Of a DNA stretch of 64,000 bases, positions 32,552 through 41,893 are shown piece by piece (the first letter of the stretch is position 1; the number at the start of each line of letters is the position of its first letter). Source of the stretch: Pseudomonadota bacterium. GTDB lineage: Bacteria; Pseudomonadota; Gammaproteobacteria; Burkholderiales; Burkholderiaceae_C. The notes below the pieces were generated by a model. The model made no database searches. It had not been told where the DNA came from and was given only the letters and a program-made list of their open reading frames with translations. The DNA lies in assembly GCA_023387335.1 (NCBI GenBank), contig JAEWIF010000037.1, positions 4,568 to 68,567 of the forward strand, in the 5' to 3' direction. A program made the translations under genes and the position numbers.

Positions 32552-34021
32552 TTATTCGCCAGTGGAGGCCGCCCGTGGCGGCTCGCGCAGTTGCCAGGCC
32601 GCGACCATCGCCAGCGCGCAGATGGCGGCGAGCAGCAGGAACGATTCGTCGAACGCCGCCAGCCGCGCCGGACTGGTTTGCGGGTTGGCGAGCGAGTCGC
32701 CGTGCGCCGCGATCCGCCACTCCAGCACCACCGCGCACAGGCTCACGCCCGCCGCGCCGCCGAGCATGCGCACGAAGTTGATGGCGCTGGCGCCGTACGG
32801 GATCAGCGACTTGTCCAGCGCCCGCATCGAGCCCAGGTTCAGCGAAGGAAGGATGAAGCCCAGGCCGATGCGCCCGAGGATGGCCCACGCGACCAGCAGC
32901 ACCAGCGGCGCTTCGGGCGGCACCGTGGGCATGAGGGCGAACGAGGCGGTAAGCATCGCCAGCCCCGTGGTCACCAGCACGTAGGTGGGCAGCCGGTGCG
33001 TGAGGCGGCCGACGCCGCCGATGGTGAACGCCAGCACGATCCCCGCCGGCAGCAGGATGGTGCCGACATGCGAAGCCGGCAGCTGCAGCCCTACCTGCAT
33101 GTACACCGGCAGCAGGTAGGTCGAACCGAACAGCGCGATGCCGTAGATGAACGACACGACGGTGCCCATCGCGTAGCTGCGGTGGCGGAACAGGCCGAGG
33201 TTCATCAGCGGCTCGCGGCCGGTCCGCGCGGCGCGGTGCTGCCAGGCGATGAAGCCGGCCAGCAGCGCCGCCGCGATCGCCAGCAGCGCGAGGCCGGCGG
33301 CCTTGGTCGGGCCGTGCAGTTCGACCAGGCCGTTGAGCAGCGCGACGGTGCCCGCGGCCGCGAGCACCAGGCCGCGCCAGTCCAGCGCCGCTTCCCGCTG
33401 CGTGGCGCCACCGCCCGGCGCGTTGGTCGGCACATAGCGGTAGGCCAGCCAGATCGATGCGAGGCAGAACGGCACGACCATGAAGAAGATCGAGCGCCAG
33501 CCGAACACGTCGACCAGCAGGCCGCCGATGCTGGGGCCCAGCGCCGGCGCGAGCACGACGCCCATGCCGAACAGTCCGCTGGCGCGCCCCTGCTCATGCG
33601 GCTCGAACGCGCGCAGCATGATGATGGCGGGGATCGGTTGCACGGCGCCCGCCGCCAGGCCTTCGGCGACACGCGCGACCAGCACCAGCGGGAACCAGGC
33701 GGCCACTCCGCCCAGGATGCCGCCGAGCAGCAGCAGGAGCATCGTGCCCACGTAGGTGCGCCGGTAGCCGAAGCGCGACAGCAGCCAGGGCGTGGTGAGC
33801 ATCGCGACGGTCATGGCCACCATGAAGCCGGAGCTCACCCATTGGGCGCGCTCCTGGCCCAGCGCGAAGTGGCGGCTCATGTCGGGGATGGCCACGTTCA
33901 CGATGGTCGAGGACATCACCGAGGCCATGGTCCCGACCATCACCGACACCAGCAGCCGCCAGCGATAGGTCGGCCCGAAGCGCCGGCTCAGCGCGGCGAC
34001 ATCGCTCGCTTCGGCGGTCAC
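32552..34021 (-). CDS. MFS multidrug exporter, DHA2 family
   Basis: A 489-residue inner-membrane protein with about 14 hydrophobic segments. The N-terminal motif MVGTMASVMSSTIVNVAIPD and the DHA2 signature QWVSSGFMVAMTVAMLTTPWLLSRFGYRR, here spanning helix 2 and loop 2-3, are clear. It would export drugs or toxic metabolites by proton antiport. GTG 34021 overlaps the stop of the CWC-protein gene (GTGA), so translation is coupled. No outer-membrane or membrane-fusion partner is adjacent. Confidence 0.85.
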   Translation of the reverse strand: MTAEASDVAALSRRFGPTYRWRLLVSVMVGTMASVMSSTIVNVAIPDMSRHFALGQERAQWVSSGFMVAMTVAMLTTPWLLSRFGYRRTYVGTMLLLLLGGILGGVAAWFPLVLVARVAEGLAAGAVQPIPAIIMLRAFEPHEQGRASGLFGMGVVLAPALGPSIGGLLVDVFGWRSIFFMVVPFCLASIWLAYRYVPTNAPGGGATQREAALDWRGLVLAAAGTVALLNGLVELHGPTKAAGLALLAIAAALLAGFIAWQHRAARTGREPLMNLGLFRHRSYAMGTVVSFIYGIALFGSTYLLPVYMQVGLQLPASHVGTILLPAGIVLAFTIGGVGRLTHRLPTYVLVTTGLAMLTASFALMPTVPPEAPLVLLVAWAILGRIGLGFILPSLNLGSMRALDKSLIPYGASAINFVRMLGGAAGVSLCAVVLEWRIAAHGDSLANPQTSPARLAAFDESFLLLAAICALAMVAAWQLREPPRAASTGE

Positions 34022-34245
34022 CGAGCGGTCACGCCGCCGGCGCAGCTGTTGCAGATGCAGGCTTGCCCGCGTGCCTCGGCGGGCACGCGCGACAGGACCT
34101 CACGCTGGAAATCGACCTGCGTGCACCAGCAGGGCGGTTGGGGTCGGCCGGTCTCGCGCTCCAGCTCCATCGCGCAGCGGTTGGGCTGCGCGCAGAGTGG
34201 GCAAACGGTCGCGTCAAGCGCCGGCTTCGTCGCGGCAGGGTGCAT
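34018..34245 (-). CDS. Cysteine-rich CWC family protein
   Basis: A 75-residue protein with Cys pairs arranged as in the CWC family: CPLCAQPNRCAMELE, then PPCWCTQVDF, then ACICNSC. The eight or so cysteines could bind zinc or an iron-sulfur centre. Function is unknown. The gene overlaps the exporter gene by four bases. Confidence 0.85.
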   Translation of the reverse strand: MHPAATKPALDATVCPLCAQPNRCAMELERETGRPQPPCWCTQVDFQREVLSRVPAEARGQACICNSCAGGVTAR

Positions 34246-34285
34246 GCGGGCAGTTTAGCCCGCGCCCGCCGCGACGAGGGGCTGC

Positions 34286-36484
34286 TCAGGCAGAGCGCGA
34301 GGCCTTCACCTTCAGGCGCCAGGCGTGCAGCAGGGGCTCGGTGTAGCCCGACGGTTGCTCCTTGCCCTTGAACACCAGGTCCAGCGCGGCGCGATAGGCG
34401 AACGAGCTGTCCCAGTTGCCCGCCATCGGCAGGTAGAGCGGATCGCCCGCGTTCTGCTTGTCGACCACGGCGGCCATGCGCTGGAAGGTTTCCATCACCT
34501 GGTCCTTCGTCACCACGCCGTGGTGCAGCCAGTTCGCGATGTGCTGGCTGGAGATGCGCAGCGTGGCGCGGTCTTCCATCAGGCCCACGTTGTGGATGTC
34601 GGGCACCTTGGAGCAGCCCACGCCCTGGTCGATCCAGCGCACCACGTAGCCCAGGATGCCCTGCACGTTGTTGTCCAGCTCCTGCTGGCGCTCCTGCGCG
34701 CTCCACTTGGCCTCGGGCGCCACCGGCACCTGCAGCAGGCCGGCCAGCAGCTCTTCACGCTGGCTCGCGGCATCGGTCTTCTCCAGCTCGCGCTGGACGG
34801 CGGCCACGTCGACCTGGTGGTAGTGCAGGGCGTGCAGCGTGGCGGCGGTGGGCGAGGGCACCCAGGCCGTGTTGGCGCCGGCCTTGGGATGGCCGATCTT
34901 CTGCTCCAGCATGGCGGCCATCAGGTCCGGCATGGCCCACATGCCCTTGCCGATCTGCGCGCGCCCGCGCAGGCCGCACGCCAGGCCGACGAGCACGTTG
35001 CTCTTCTCGTAGGCCTGGATCCAGGCGCTGGCCTTCATGTCGCCCTTGCGGAACATCGGTCCGGCCAGCATGGCGGTGTGCATCTCGTCGCCGGTGCGGT
35101 CCAGGAAGCCGGTGTTGATGAAGGCCACGCGCGCGGCCGCCTCGGCGATGCAGGCCTGCAGGTTCACGCTGGTGCGGCGCTCCTCGTCCATGATGCCCAG
35201 CTTCACCGTGTTGGCGGGCAGGCCGAGCAGCTGCTCTACGCGGCCAAACAGCTCGCTGGCGAACGCCACCTCGCGCGGGCCGTGCATCTTGGGCTTGACG
35301 ATGTAGACCGAGCCGGTGCGCGAGTTGCGGATGCCGTTGGCGCCGTGGCCCTTGAGGTCGTGGATCGCGATGGCGGTCGTGACCACGGCGTCCAGGATGC
35401 CTTCCGGAATCTCCTTGCCGCCTTCCCACAGGATCGCGGGATTGGTCATCAGGTGGCCCACGTTGCGCACGAACATGAGCGAGCGGCCATGCAGCTTCAC
35501 GGTGCCGCCGTTCGGCGCGGTGTATTCGCGGTCGGGGTTCAGCCCGCGCGTGAAGGTTCGCCCGCCCTTGCTCACCTGCTCGGTGAGGTCGGCCTTGAGG
35601 ATGCCCAGCCAGTTGCTGTACGCCAGCACCTTGTCCTGCGCGTCGACCACGGCGACCGAATCTTCCAGGTCCAGGATGGTGGAGAGCGCCGCTTCCACCA
35701 CCACGTCGGCCACGCCGGCCGCGTCGGTGCTGCCGATCGAATGCTTGCGGTCGATCACGATGTCCAGGTGGATGCCGTTGTCCACCAGCAGCACCGACGA
35801 AGGCGCGCCCGCGTCGCCGCGGTAGCCCACGAACTTCGCCGGATCCTTCAGGCCGCTGCTCTTGCCGCCGCGCAGCGCGACCTGCAGCTTGCCGCCCTCG
35901 ATCCGGTAGCCCACGGCATCGGCGTGCGAGCCCGACGCCAGCGGCGCGGCCTGGTCCAGCACCTTGCGCGCGTACTCGATCACCTTGGCGCCGCGCACCT
36001 CGTTGTAGCCCGGGCCCTTCTCGGCGCCGCCGGTCTCGGGGATGGCGTCGGTGCCGTACAGCGCGTCGTACAGGGAACCCCAGCGCGCGTTGGCGGCGTT
36101 GAGCGCGTAGCGCGCGTTCAGGATCGGCACCACCAGCTGCGGGCCGGCCTGCAGCGCCAGCTCGGCGTCGACGTTGGCGGTGGTGGACTTCACGTCGGCG
36201 GGCGGCGGCACCAGGTAGCCGATCTGCTCCAGGAAGCCGCGGTAGGCCTTCATGTCCTGGATCGGGCCGGGATGCGCCCGGTGCCACTGGTCCAGCTCGG
36301 CCTGCAGGCGGTCGCGTTCGGCCAGCAGCGCGATGTTCCTGGGCGCCAGGTCGTGGACGATGGCGTCGAAGCCTTTCCAGAAGGTGGCGCTGTCCACGCC
36401 GGTGCCGGGCAGGACCTTGTCCTCGATGAAGCGGTGCAGCTCGGTGGCGACCTGCAGGCGATGGACGGAGGTGCGGGCGGTCAT
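34286..36484 (-). CDS. glcB: Malate synthase G
   Basis: A 732-residue glyoxylate-cycle enzyme condensing glyoxylate with acetyl-CoA. ATG 36484 has AAGGAG upstream; the longer open frame to 36529 lacks a site. Seen: MTARTSVHRLQVATELHRFI, RGLNPDREYTAPNGG, KPKMHGPREVAFASELF and GLACGLRGRAQIGKGMWAMP. It is divergent from a LysR regulator across 212 bases, which suggests local control. No aceA is present nearby. Confidence 0.95.
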   Translation of the reverse strand: MTARTSVHRLQVATELHRFIEDKVLPGTGVDSATFWKGFDAIVHDLAPRNIALLAERDRLQAELDQWHRAHPGPIQDMKAYRGFLEQIGYLVPPPADVKSTTANVDAELALQAGPQLVVPILNARYALNAANARWGSLYDALYGTDAIPETGGAEKGPGYNEVRGAKVIEYARKVLDQAAPLASGSHADAVGYRIEGGKLQVALRGGKSSGLKDPAKFVGYRGDAGAPSSVLLVDNGIHLDIVIDRKHSIGSTDAAGVADVVVEAALSTILDLEDSVAVVDAQDKVLAYSNWLGILKADLTEQVSKGGRTFTRGLNPDREYTAPNGGTVKLHGRSLMFVRNVGHLMTNPAILWEGGKEIPEGILDAVVTTAIAIHDLKGHGANGIRNSRTGSVYIVKPKMHGPREVAFASELFGRVEQLLGLPANTVKLGIMDEERRTSVNLQACIAEAAARVAFINTGFLDRTGDEMHTAMLAGPMFRKGDMKASAWIQAYEKSNVLVGLACGLRGRAQIGKGMWAMPDLMAAMLEQKIGHPKAGANTAWVPSPTAATLHALHYHQVDVAAVQRELEKTDAASQREELLAGLLQVPVAPEAKWSAQERQQELDNNVQGILGYVVRWIDQGVGCSKVPDIHNVGLMEDRATLRISSQHIANWLHHGVVTKDQVMETFQRMAAVVDKQNAGDPLYLPMAGNWDSSFAYRAALDLVFKGKEQPSGYTEPLLHAWRLKVKASRSA

Positions 36485-36570
36485 TGAAAAAGGCTCCTTG
36501 TCGAAACGCGGGAAATCGAAGGCTCGCACTGTATTTCAACCTCGGCCAAAGATTAAGACCGTGCCAAGTG

Positions 36571-36589
36571 TTTAGATTCGTGACCTAAA
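36571..36589. promoter_or_regulatory. Inverted repeat TTTAG-N9-CTAAA (candidate LysR box)
   Basis: Perfect 5-bp arms in the glcB-LysR intergenic region, containing a T-N11-A type spacing expected of LysR-type operators. It lies 87 bases upstream of the glcB start and 108 upstream of the regulator. Confidence 0.5.
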
Positions 36590-36696
36590 TGATTGCAATG
36601 GCTCAGCAGCCGAAACGTGGCCCTAAACGGACTCGACAGTAAATCCCGCCGAAAATCGCGCAGATTCCAAACCTGCGTGCGCATAATCTGCCGAAC

Positions 36697-37647
36697 ATGG
36701 ACAAGCTCAAGCAGCTCGAATCCTTCGTCTCGGTGGCCACGCGCGGGAGCCTGACCGCGGCGGCCAAGGCCGAGGGCGTGGCGCCGGCCATCATGGGCCG
36801 GCGGCTGGACGCGCTGGAGGAGCGGCTGGGCGTCAAGCTGCTGATGCGCACCACCCGGCGGCTGACGCTCACCCACGAGGGCAGCGCCTTCCTGGAGGAT
36901 TGCCAGCGGTTGCTGGCCGACATCGCCAACGCCGAAGCCAGCGTCAGCGCCGGTGGCGTGAAGGCCAGTGGTCACTTACGGATCACGGCGCCGGCCGGCT
37001 TCGGCCGCCGCCATGTCGCTCCGCTGGTCCCGCAGTTCCGGCGGCTGCACCAGGACGTGACGGTCTCGCTCAACCTCAGCGACCGGGTGGTCGACCTGGC
37101 TGGCGAGGGCTACGACTGCGCCGTGCGCGTCGGCGACCTGCCGGATTCCTCGCTGGTCAGCGTGCGCATGGCCGACAACCGGCGCATGTGCGTGGCCACG
37201 CCCGAGTACCTGGAGCGCCACGGCACGCCGCAGCATCCCAACGACCTGGCGCGGTTCGACTGCCTCACGCTGTCGAGCGACGCGTCGCAGGTGCGTGGCT
37301 GGGCTTTCTCCGTCGCGAAAGGCGAGGGCCGCGAGGTCATCCATTTCCGCCCCGGCGGCCCGCTGGACTGTTCCGACGGCCAGGTGCTGCACGACTGGTG
37401 CCTGCAGGGCCATGGCATCGCCTGGCGCAGCACCTGGGAGGTGGAGTCCGAGATCGCCGCCGGCCGGCTGGTCGAGGTGCTGGCGGAGTTCGCCGCGCCG
37501 CCCAACGGCATCTACGCGGTGTTCCCGCAGCGCAAGCACCTGCCGGTGCGCGTGCGGCTGTGGATCGAGTTCCTCAAGCAGCATTTCGGCCGGCCCGAGT
37601 TCTGGCGGGCCTCCTCCACGCAAGACAACGACACGCCCACCGAATGA
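36697..37647 (+). CDS. LysR-family transcriptional regulator
   Basis: A 316-residue regulator. The winged helix-turn-helix covers residues ~1-60 (MDKLKQLESFVSVATRGSLT, then AAAKAEGVAPAIMGRRLDALEERL), followed by a periplasmic-binding-like effector domain (HLRITAPAGFGRRHVAPLVP onward). It is divergent from glcB and likely controls it (inference). A CATAAT box at 36682-36687 is only nine bases before the ATG, which would give an almost leaderless mRNA. Its stop overlaps the next gene (ATGA). Confidence 0.9.
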   Translation: MDKLKQLESFVSVATRGSLTAAAKAEGVAPAIMGRRLDALEERLGVKLLMRTTRRLTLTHEGSAFLEDCQRLLADIANAEASVSAGGVKASGHLRITAPAGFGRRHVAPLVPQFRRLHQDVTVSLNLSDRVVDLAGEGYDCAVRVGDLPDSSLVSVRMADNRRMCVATPEYLERHGTPQHPNDLARFDCLTLSSDASQVRGWAFSVAKGEGREVIHFRPGGPLDCSDGQVLHDWCLQGHGIAWRSTWEVESEIAAGRLVEVLAEFAAPPNGIYAVFPQRKHLPVRVRLWIEFLKQHFGRPEFWRASSTQDNDTPTE

Positions 37648-38096
37648 CGACCGAAGCCCTGCTCGCCTACGTCCACATCCTCGCCTTCCTGACCCTGGTG
37701 GTCTTCGTCTCCAGCGAAGCCGCGCTGTGCCGGCCGGAATGGCTCAACGCCACGATCGTCGAGCGGCTGGTGACGGTGGACCGCGTCTACGGCATCGCCG
37801 CGGGCGCGGTGTTCCTCACCGGGCTGGCGCGCATCTTCCTGGGCGCCAAGGGCGCCTCGTACTACGGCCACAACTGGCTGCTGTGGGTCAAGGTCGGGCT
37901 GTTCGTGGCGGTGGGGCTGATGTCGATCCGGCCGACCGTGCGTTTCGCCCGCTGGCGCAAGGCGCTGCGGGCTGACGGCCGGCTGCCGTCCGCCGACGAA
38001 GTGCGCCAGGTGCGCCGCTGGGTGATGCAGCAGGCGCACGTGATTCCCTTCATCCCGCTGGCGGCGGTGTTCCTCGCGCGCGGATACGGGAACTGA
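37644..38096 (+). CDS. DUF2214-type integral membrane protein
   Basis: A 150-residue membrane protein with about four hydrophobic segments: LLAYVHILAFLTLVVFVSSE, VYGIAAGAVFLTGLARIFLG, LLWVKVGLFVAVGLMSI and VIPFIPLAAVFLARG. His11 and other polar residues in helices recall CopD or cytochrome-like proteins. The family function is unknown. It overlaps the LysR gene by four bases. Confidence 0.8.
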   Translation: MTTEALLAYVHILAFLTLVVFVSSEAALCRPEWLNATIVERLVTVDRVYGIAAGAVFLTGLARIFLGAKGASYYGHNWLLWVKVGLFVAVGLMSIRPTVRFARWRKALRADGRLPSADEVRQVRRWVMQQAHVIPFIPLAAVFLARGYGN

Positions 38097-38137
38097 TGCA
38101 CGCGGGAGGGTCGGTGCGCGGTCCGTAAAATCCCGCG

Positions 38138-39811
38138 ATGCTCCTAGTGAAAGAAGAACTCCTCGGCGCGCTGGCGTCGGGGCTGGACAAGCTCTCGCCG
38201 GGCGCGGGCGCCAGGGCGGCGTTCGAGTCGCCCAAGGTCGCCGCGCACGGCGACCTCGCCTGCACCGCGGCCATGCAGCTGGCCAAGCCGCTCAAGGCCA
38301 ATCCGCGCCAGGTGGCGGAACAGCTCAAGGCCGAGCTGGCCGCCTTGCCCGCGTTCCAGCGCTGGGTCGATGCGATCGAGATCGCCGGCCCCGGTTTCCT
38401 GAACATCCGCCTCAAGCCCACCGCCAAGCAGCAGGTCGTGCGCGAAGTGCTCGAAGCCGGAACGCGATACGGCCAGCGCCAGTCCAGCGGCCAGCGAATG
38501 ATGGTGGAGTTTGTCTCCGCCAACCCCACCGGCCCGCTGCATGTGGGCCATGGCCGCCAGGCCGCGCTGGGCGACGCCATCTGCAACCTGTACGCCAGCC
38601 AGGGCTGGGACGTGCACCGCGAGTTCTATTACAACGACGCGGGCGTGCAGATCGCCACCCTGGCCACCTCGACCCAGCTGCGCGCCAGGGGCGTGAAGCC
38701 GGGCGACCCGCAGTGGCCCGAGGCCGCCTACAACGGCGACTACATCCAGGACATCGCCGACGACTTCAAGGCCCGCAAGACCGTCAAGGCCGACGACCGC
38801 GAGTTCACCGCTTCGGGCGACCCGGAGGACCTCGACTCGATCCGCCAGTTCGCGGTCGCCTACCTGCGCCACGAGCAGGACCTGGACCTCAAGGCGTTCG
38901 CGGTCAAGTTCGACCACTACTACCTGGAGTCCAGTCTCTACACCAGCGGCAAGGTCGAAGCCGCCGTGCGCCGCCTGCAGGACGCCGGCAAGACCTACGA
39001 GCAGGACGGCGCGCTCTGGCTGAAGTCCACCGACTACGGCGACGACAAGGACCGCGTGATGCGCAAGTCCGACGGCACGTACACCTACTTCGTGCCCGAC
39101 GTCGCGTACCACATCTCCAAGTGGGAGCGCGGCTTCCGCAAGGCCGTGAACATCCAGGGCACCGACCACCACGGCACCATCGCGCGCGTGCGCGCCGGCC
39201 TGCAGGCCGCGGGCGTGGGCATCCCCGAGGGCTACCCGGACTACGTGCTGCACACCATGGTGCGCGTGATGCGCGGCGGCCAGGAGGTCAAGATCTCCAA
39301 GCGCGCCGGCAGCTACGTCACGCTGCGCGACCTGATCGAGTGGACCAGCAAGGACGCGGTGCGCTTCTTCCTGCTCTCGCGCAAGCCCGACACCGAGTAC
39401 GTGTTCGACGTCGACCTCGCGCTGGCGCAGAACAACGACAACCCGGTGTACTACGTGCAGTACGCGCATGCGCGCATCTGCTCGGTGCTGGCGGCGTGGG
39501 GCGGTGATGCCGCCACGCTGCAGGGCGCGGATCTGTCGCTGCTGGACAGCCCGGCCGCGCTGTCGCTGATGCTGCAGCTGGCCAAGTACCCCGACATGCT
39601 GACCGCCGCGGCTGTGGACTTCGCGCCGCACGACGTCACGTTCTACCTGCGCGAGCTCGCTGCCGCCTACCACTCCTACTATGATGCCGAGCGCATCCTG
39701 GTCGACGACGAGGGTGTCAAGCGGGCCCGCCTGGCACTGGTGGCCGCCACCGCCCAGGTGCTGCGAAACGGATTGGCGATGCTGGGCGTGGGCGCGCCCG
39801 AGAAGATGTGA
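38138..39811 (+). CDS. argS: Arginyl-tRNA synthetase
   Basis: A 557-residue class I synthetase charging tRNA-Arg. The HIGH-type motif is HVGH in NPTGPLHVGHGRQAALGD near residue 135. The second signature is degenerate (KISKRAGSYVTLRDL), as usual in ArgS. The C-terminal DALR-type anticodon domain ends RNGLAMLGVGAPEKM. The stop overlaps the GTG start of the SPOR protein. Confidence 0.97.
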   Translation: MLLVKEELLGALASGLDKLSPGAGARAAFESPKVAAHGDLACTAAMQLAKPLKANPRQVAEQLKAELAALPAFQRWVDAIEIAGPGFLNIRLKPTAKQQVVREVLEAGTRYGQRQSSGQRMMVEFVSANPTGPLHVGHGRQAALGDAICNLYASQGWDVHREFYYNDAGVQIATLATSTQLRARGVKPGDPQWPEAAYNGDYIQDIADDFKARKTVKADDREFTASGDPEDLDSIRQFAVAYLRHEQDLDLKAFAVKFDHYYLESSLYTSGKVEAAVRRLQDAGKTYEQDGALWLKSTDYGDDKDRVMRKSDGTYTYFVPDVAYHISKWERGFRKAVNIQGTDHHGTIARVRAGLQAAGVGIPEGYPDYVLHTMVRVMRGGQEVKISKRAGSYVTLRDLIEWTSKDAVRFFLLSRKPDTEYVFDVDLALAQNNDNPVYYVQYAHARICSVLAAWGGDAATLQGADLSLLDSPAALSLMLQLAKYPDMLTAAAVDFAPHDVTFYLRELAAAYHSYYDAERILVDDEGVKRARLALVAATAQVLRNGLAMLGVGAPEKM

Positions 39812-40437
39812 GCAAGATCGTGAACAGACAGCGTGGCAATGTGCTCGTGGGCATCATCATCGGCGTGGTGCTCGGCTTGGGGGCCGCGCTCGCGGTCGCC
39901 GTCTACGTCACCAAGGTGCCGATCCCGTTCGTCAGCAAGACGCCGGCCCGCACCGCCGAGCAGGACGCGGCCGAATCGCGCAAGAACAAGGACTGGGATC
40001 CCAACACGCCGCTCTACGGGCGCAATCCCGCCAAGCCGCTGCCGCCGGTGGCCGCGCCTGCCGCGCCCGGCGCTTCCGGCCCGGTGACCGCCGCGCCCAG
40101 CCGTCCCGCGGCGCCGGCTTCCGCGCCGGCCAACGCGCGCTCGGCCGATCCGCTGGGCGACCTGGCCGCCGCGCGTTCGAGCAGCCCCGCCTCCTCCGAT
40201 CCCTTCATCTACTTCGTCCAGGTGGGCGCGTTCCGCACCCCCGAGGACGCCGAAACCCAGCGGGCCAAGCTGTCGCTGATGGGCGTTGAAGCGCGCGTCA
40301 CCGAGCGCGAGCAGTCCGGCCGCCAGGTGTTCCGCGTGCGCGTGGGCCCGTTCGACCGCAAGGACGATGCCGACCTCAGCAAGCAGAAGCTGGAAGCCGT
40401 GGGCCTGGAAACGGCCCTGGTACGAGTGCAACGCTGA
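39808..40437 (+). CDS. SPOR-domain protein
   Basis: A 209-residue protein anchored by one N-terminal transmembrane helix (VLVGIIIGVVLGLGAALAVAV), followed by a long Pro/Ala-rich periplasmic linker and a C-terminal SPOR domain (~residues 131-207: YFVQVGAFRTPEDAETQRAK ... FRVRVGPFDRKDDADLSKQK). SPOR domains bind denuded septal peptidoglycan, so a cell-division role like that of FtsN is likely. GTG 39808 overlaps the argS stop. Confidence 0.88.
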   Translation: MSKIVNRQRGNVLVGIIIGVVLGLGAALAVAVYVTKVPIPFVSKTPARTAEQDAAESRKNKDWDPNTPLYGRNPAKPLPPVAAPAAPGASGPVTAAPSRPAAPASAPANARSADPLGDLAAARSSSPASSDPFIYFVQVGAFRTPEDAETQRAKLSLMGVEARVTEREQSGRQVFRVRVGPFDRKDDADLSKQKLEAVGLETALVRVQR

Positions 40438-40524
40438 GGCAACGCCGGCGCAAAGCCCGGGCAAAGCCGGAACCTTTGGCGGCCCGCCGGGCTCAGACCC
40501 CGAACTCAAGGAGTGCAAACCGAG

Positions 40525-41178
40525 ATGAATCGACGTGAGTTTTCCGCAGGCGCCGCCTGCGTGGCCGCCGTGGCGGGCCTGGGCCTTTCCCCGATGGTGG
40601 CCTGGGCGCAGAAGAAGCCCGAGGACGGCAACGAGTACAAGACGCTGGACAAGCGCGTCGCCACCGAGGCGCCCGCCGGCAAGATCGAGGTCGTCGAGTT
40701 CTTCTGGTACGCCTGCCCGCACTGCAACGCCTTCGAGCCGCAGCTGGAAGCCTGGCAGAAGAAGCTGCCCGCCGACGTGGTGCTGCGCCGCGTGCCGGTG
40801 GCCTTCCGCGACGACTTCGTGCCCCAGCAGCGGCTGTTCTACACGCTGGAAGCGATGGGCAAGCTGGACGAGCTGCACCGCAAGGTGTTCAACGCCATCC
40901 ACCAGGAGAAGCTGGCCCTGAACAAGGAAGACCTGATCCTGGCGTGGGTCGAGAAGCAGGGCGTGGACAAGGCCAAGTTCCAGGAGACCTACAACTCCTT
41001 CGGCACGTCCACCAAGGCGCGCCGCGCGGCGCAGCTGCAGGACGCGTTCAAGGTCGAGGGCGTCCCCGCGCTGGGCATCGCCGGCCGCTGGTACACCGAC
41101 GGTTCGATGGCCGGCAACATGCCGCGCGCGGTGCAGGTCGCCGAGTACCTGATCGCCGAGGCCCGCAAGGCGCGCTGA
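40525..41178 (+). CDS. dsbA: Thiol:disulfide interchange protein DsbA
   Basis: A 217-residue periplasmic oxidase introducing disulfide bonds. The active site is Cys64-Pro-His-Cys67 (WYACPHCNAFE), with the cis-proline in EGVPALGI. AAGGAG precedes ATG 40525. The signal peptide begins NRREFSAGAACVAAV, with a twin-arginine-like RREF, so Tat export is possible; most DsbA proteins use Sec/SRP. Confidence 0.93.
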   Translation: MNRREFSAGAACVAAVAGLGLSPMVAWAQKKPEDGNEYKTLDKRVATEAPAGKIEVVEFFWYACPHCNAFEPQLEAWQKKLPADVVLRRVPVAFRDDFVPQQRLFYTLEAMGKLDELHRKVFNAIHQEKLALNKEDLILAWVEKQGVDKAKFQETYNSFGTSTKARRAAQLQDAFKVEGVPALGIAGRWYTDGSMAGNMPRAVQVAEYLIAEARKAR

Positions 41179-41205
41179 TCCGCGCTTGCCTGTCAACCTG
41201 GACGG

Positions 41206-41227
41206 AGCCCGCTTCGGCGGGCTTTTT
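41206..41227 (+). terminator. Rho-independent terminator after dsbA
   Basis: Perfect 7-bp stem AGCCCGC / GCGGGCT with a UUCG tetraloop, followed by TTTT. The next promoter starts immediately after it. Confidence 0.88.
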
Positions 41228-41229
41228 CG

Positions 41230-41257
41230 TTGGCGCGCCGCCCGCCCTCGCTACAAT
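41230..41257 (+). promoter_or_regulatory. Promoter of lptA-lptB-rpoN
   Basis: TTGGCG (41230-41235), a 16-base spacer, then TACAAT (41252-41257). The predicted start is near 41264, about nine bases before the lptA ATG, giving a very short leader. Confidence 0.6.
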
Positions 41258-41272
41258 GCGCCAGCAAGATTC

Positions 41273-41893
41273 ATGCCTTCCATGAAACCAGTCTTCTTCG
41301 CTGCCGTGCTGTCCGCCGCCGTGCTCGCCTTCCCGGTCCAGGCCGAGCGAGCCGACCGTGAGAAGCCGATGAACATCGAGTCCGACTCCCTCCGTTACGA
41401 CGACCTGCGCCAGACCAGCGTGTTCACCGGACGCGTGGTGGTGACGAAGGGAACGATCGTGATCCGCGGCGCGCGCATGGACGTGCGCCAGGATCCCGAG
41501 GGTTACCAGTACGGCATCGTCACGGCCGAGCCGGGCAAGCGCGCGTTCTACCGCCAGAAGCGCGAGGGCGTGGACGAGTGGATCGAAGGCGAGGGCGAGG
41601 TCATCGACTACGACGGCAAGGCCGACCGGGTGAAGTTCATCCGCCGCGCCGAGATGCGCCGCTACCGCGGCGCGACGCTCAGCGACGAGATGGTGGGCAG
41701 CCTGATCACCTACGACAACACCACCGACGTGTTCACCGTCGACGGCGGGCCGGCCTCGGCCACGCCGGGCGGGCGGGTGCGCGCGGTGCTGGCGCCGCGC
41801 GACAGCGCGTCGGCGCCCGCTTCCAGCCCGCGTCCGGCCACGCCGCCGGCGCAGCTGCGGCCCAGCCAGACGCTGAACGGGGACGCGCGGTGA
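41273..41893 (+). CDS. lptA: LPS transport periplasmic protein LptA
   Basis: A 206-residue bridge protein carrying lipopolysaccharide across the periplasm. The signal peptide ends near FPVQAERADREK, followed by the beta-jellyroll OstA domain (NIESDSLRYDDLRQTSVFTG, VVVTKGTIVIRGARMDV, VIDYDGKADRVKF). A Pro/Ala-rich tail follows. ATG 41273 or 41282 are both possible starts. lptC is not adjacent. The stop overlaps a GTG that may start lptB. Confidence 0.92.
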   Translation: MPSMKPVFFAAVLSAAVLAFPVQAERADREKPMNIESDSLRYDDLRQTSVFTGRVVVTKGTIVIRGARMDVRQDPEGYQYGIVTAEPGKRAFYRQKREGVDEWIEGEGEVIDYDGKADRVKFIRRAEMRRYRGATLSDEMVGSLITYDNTTDVFTVDGGPASATPGGRVRAVLAPRDSASAPASSPRPATPPAQLRPSQTLNGDAR

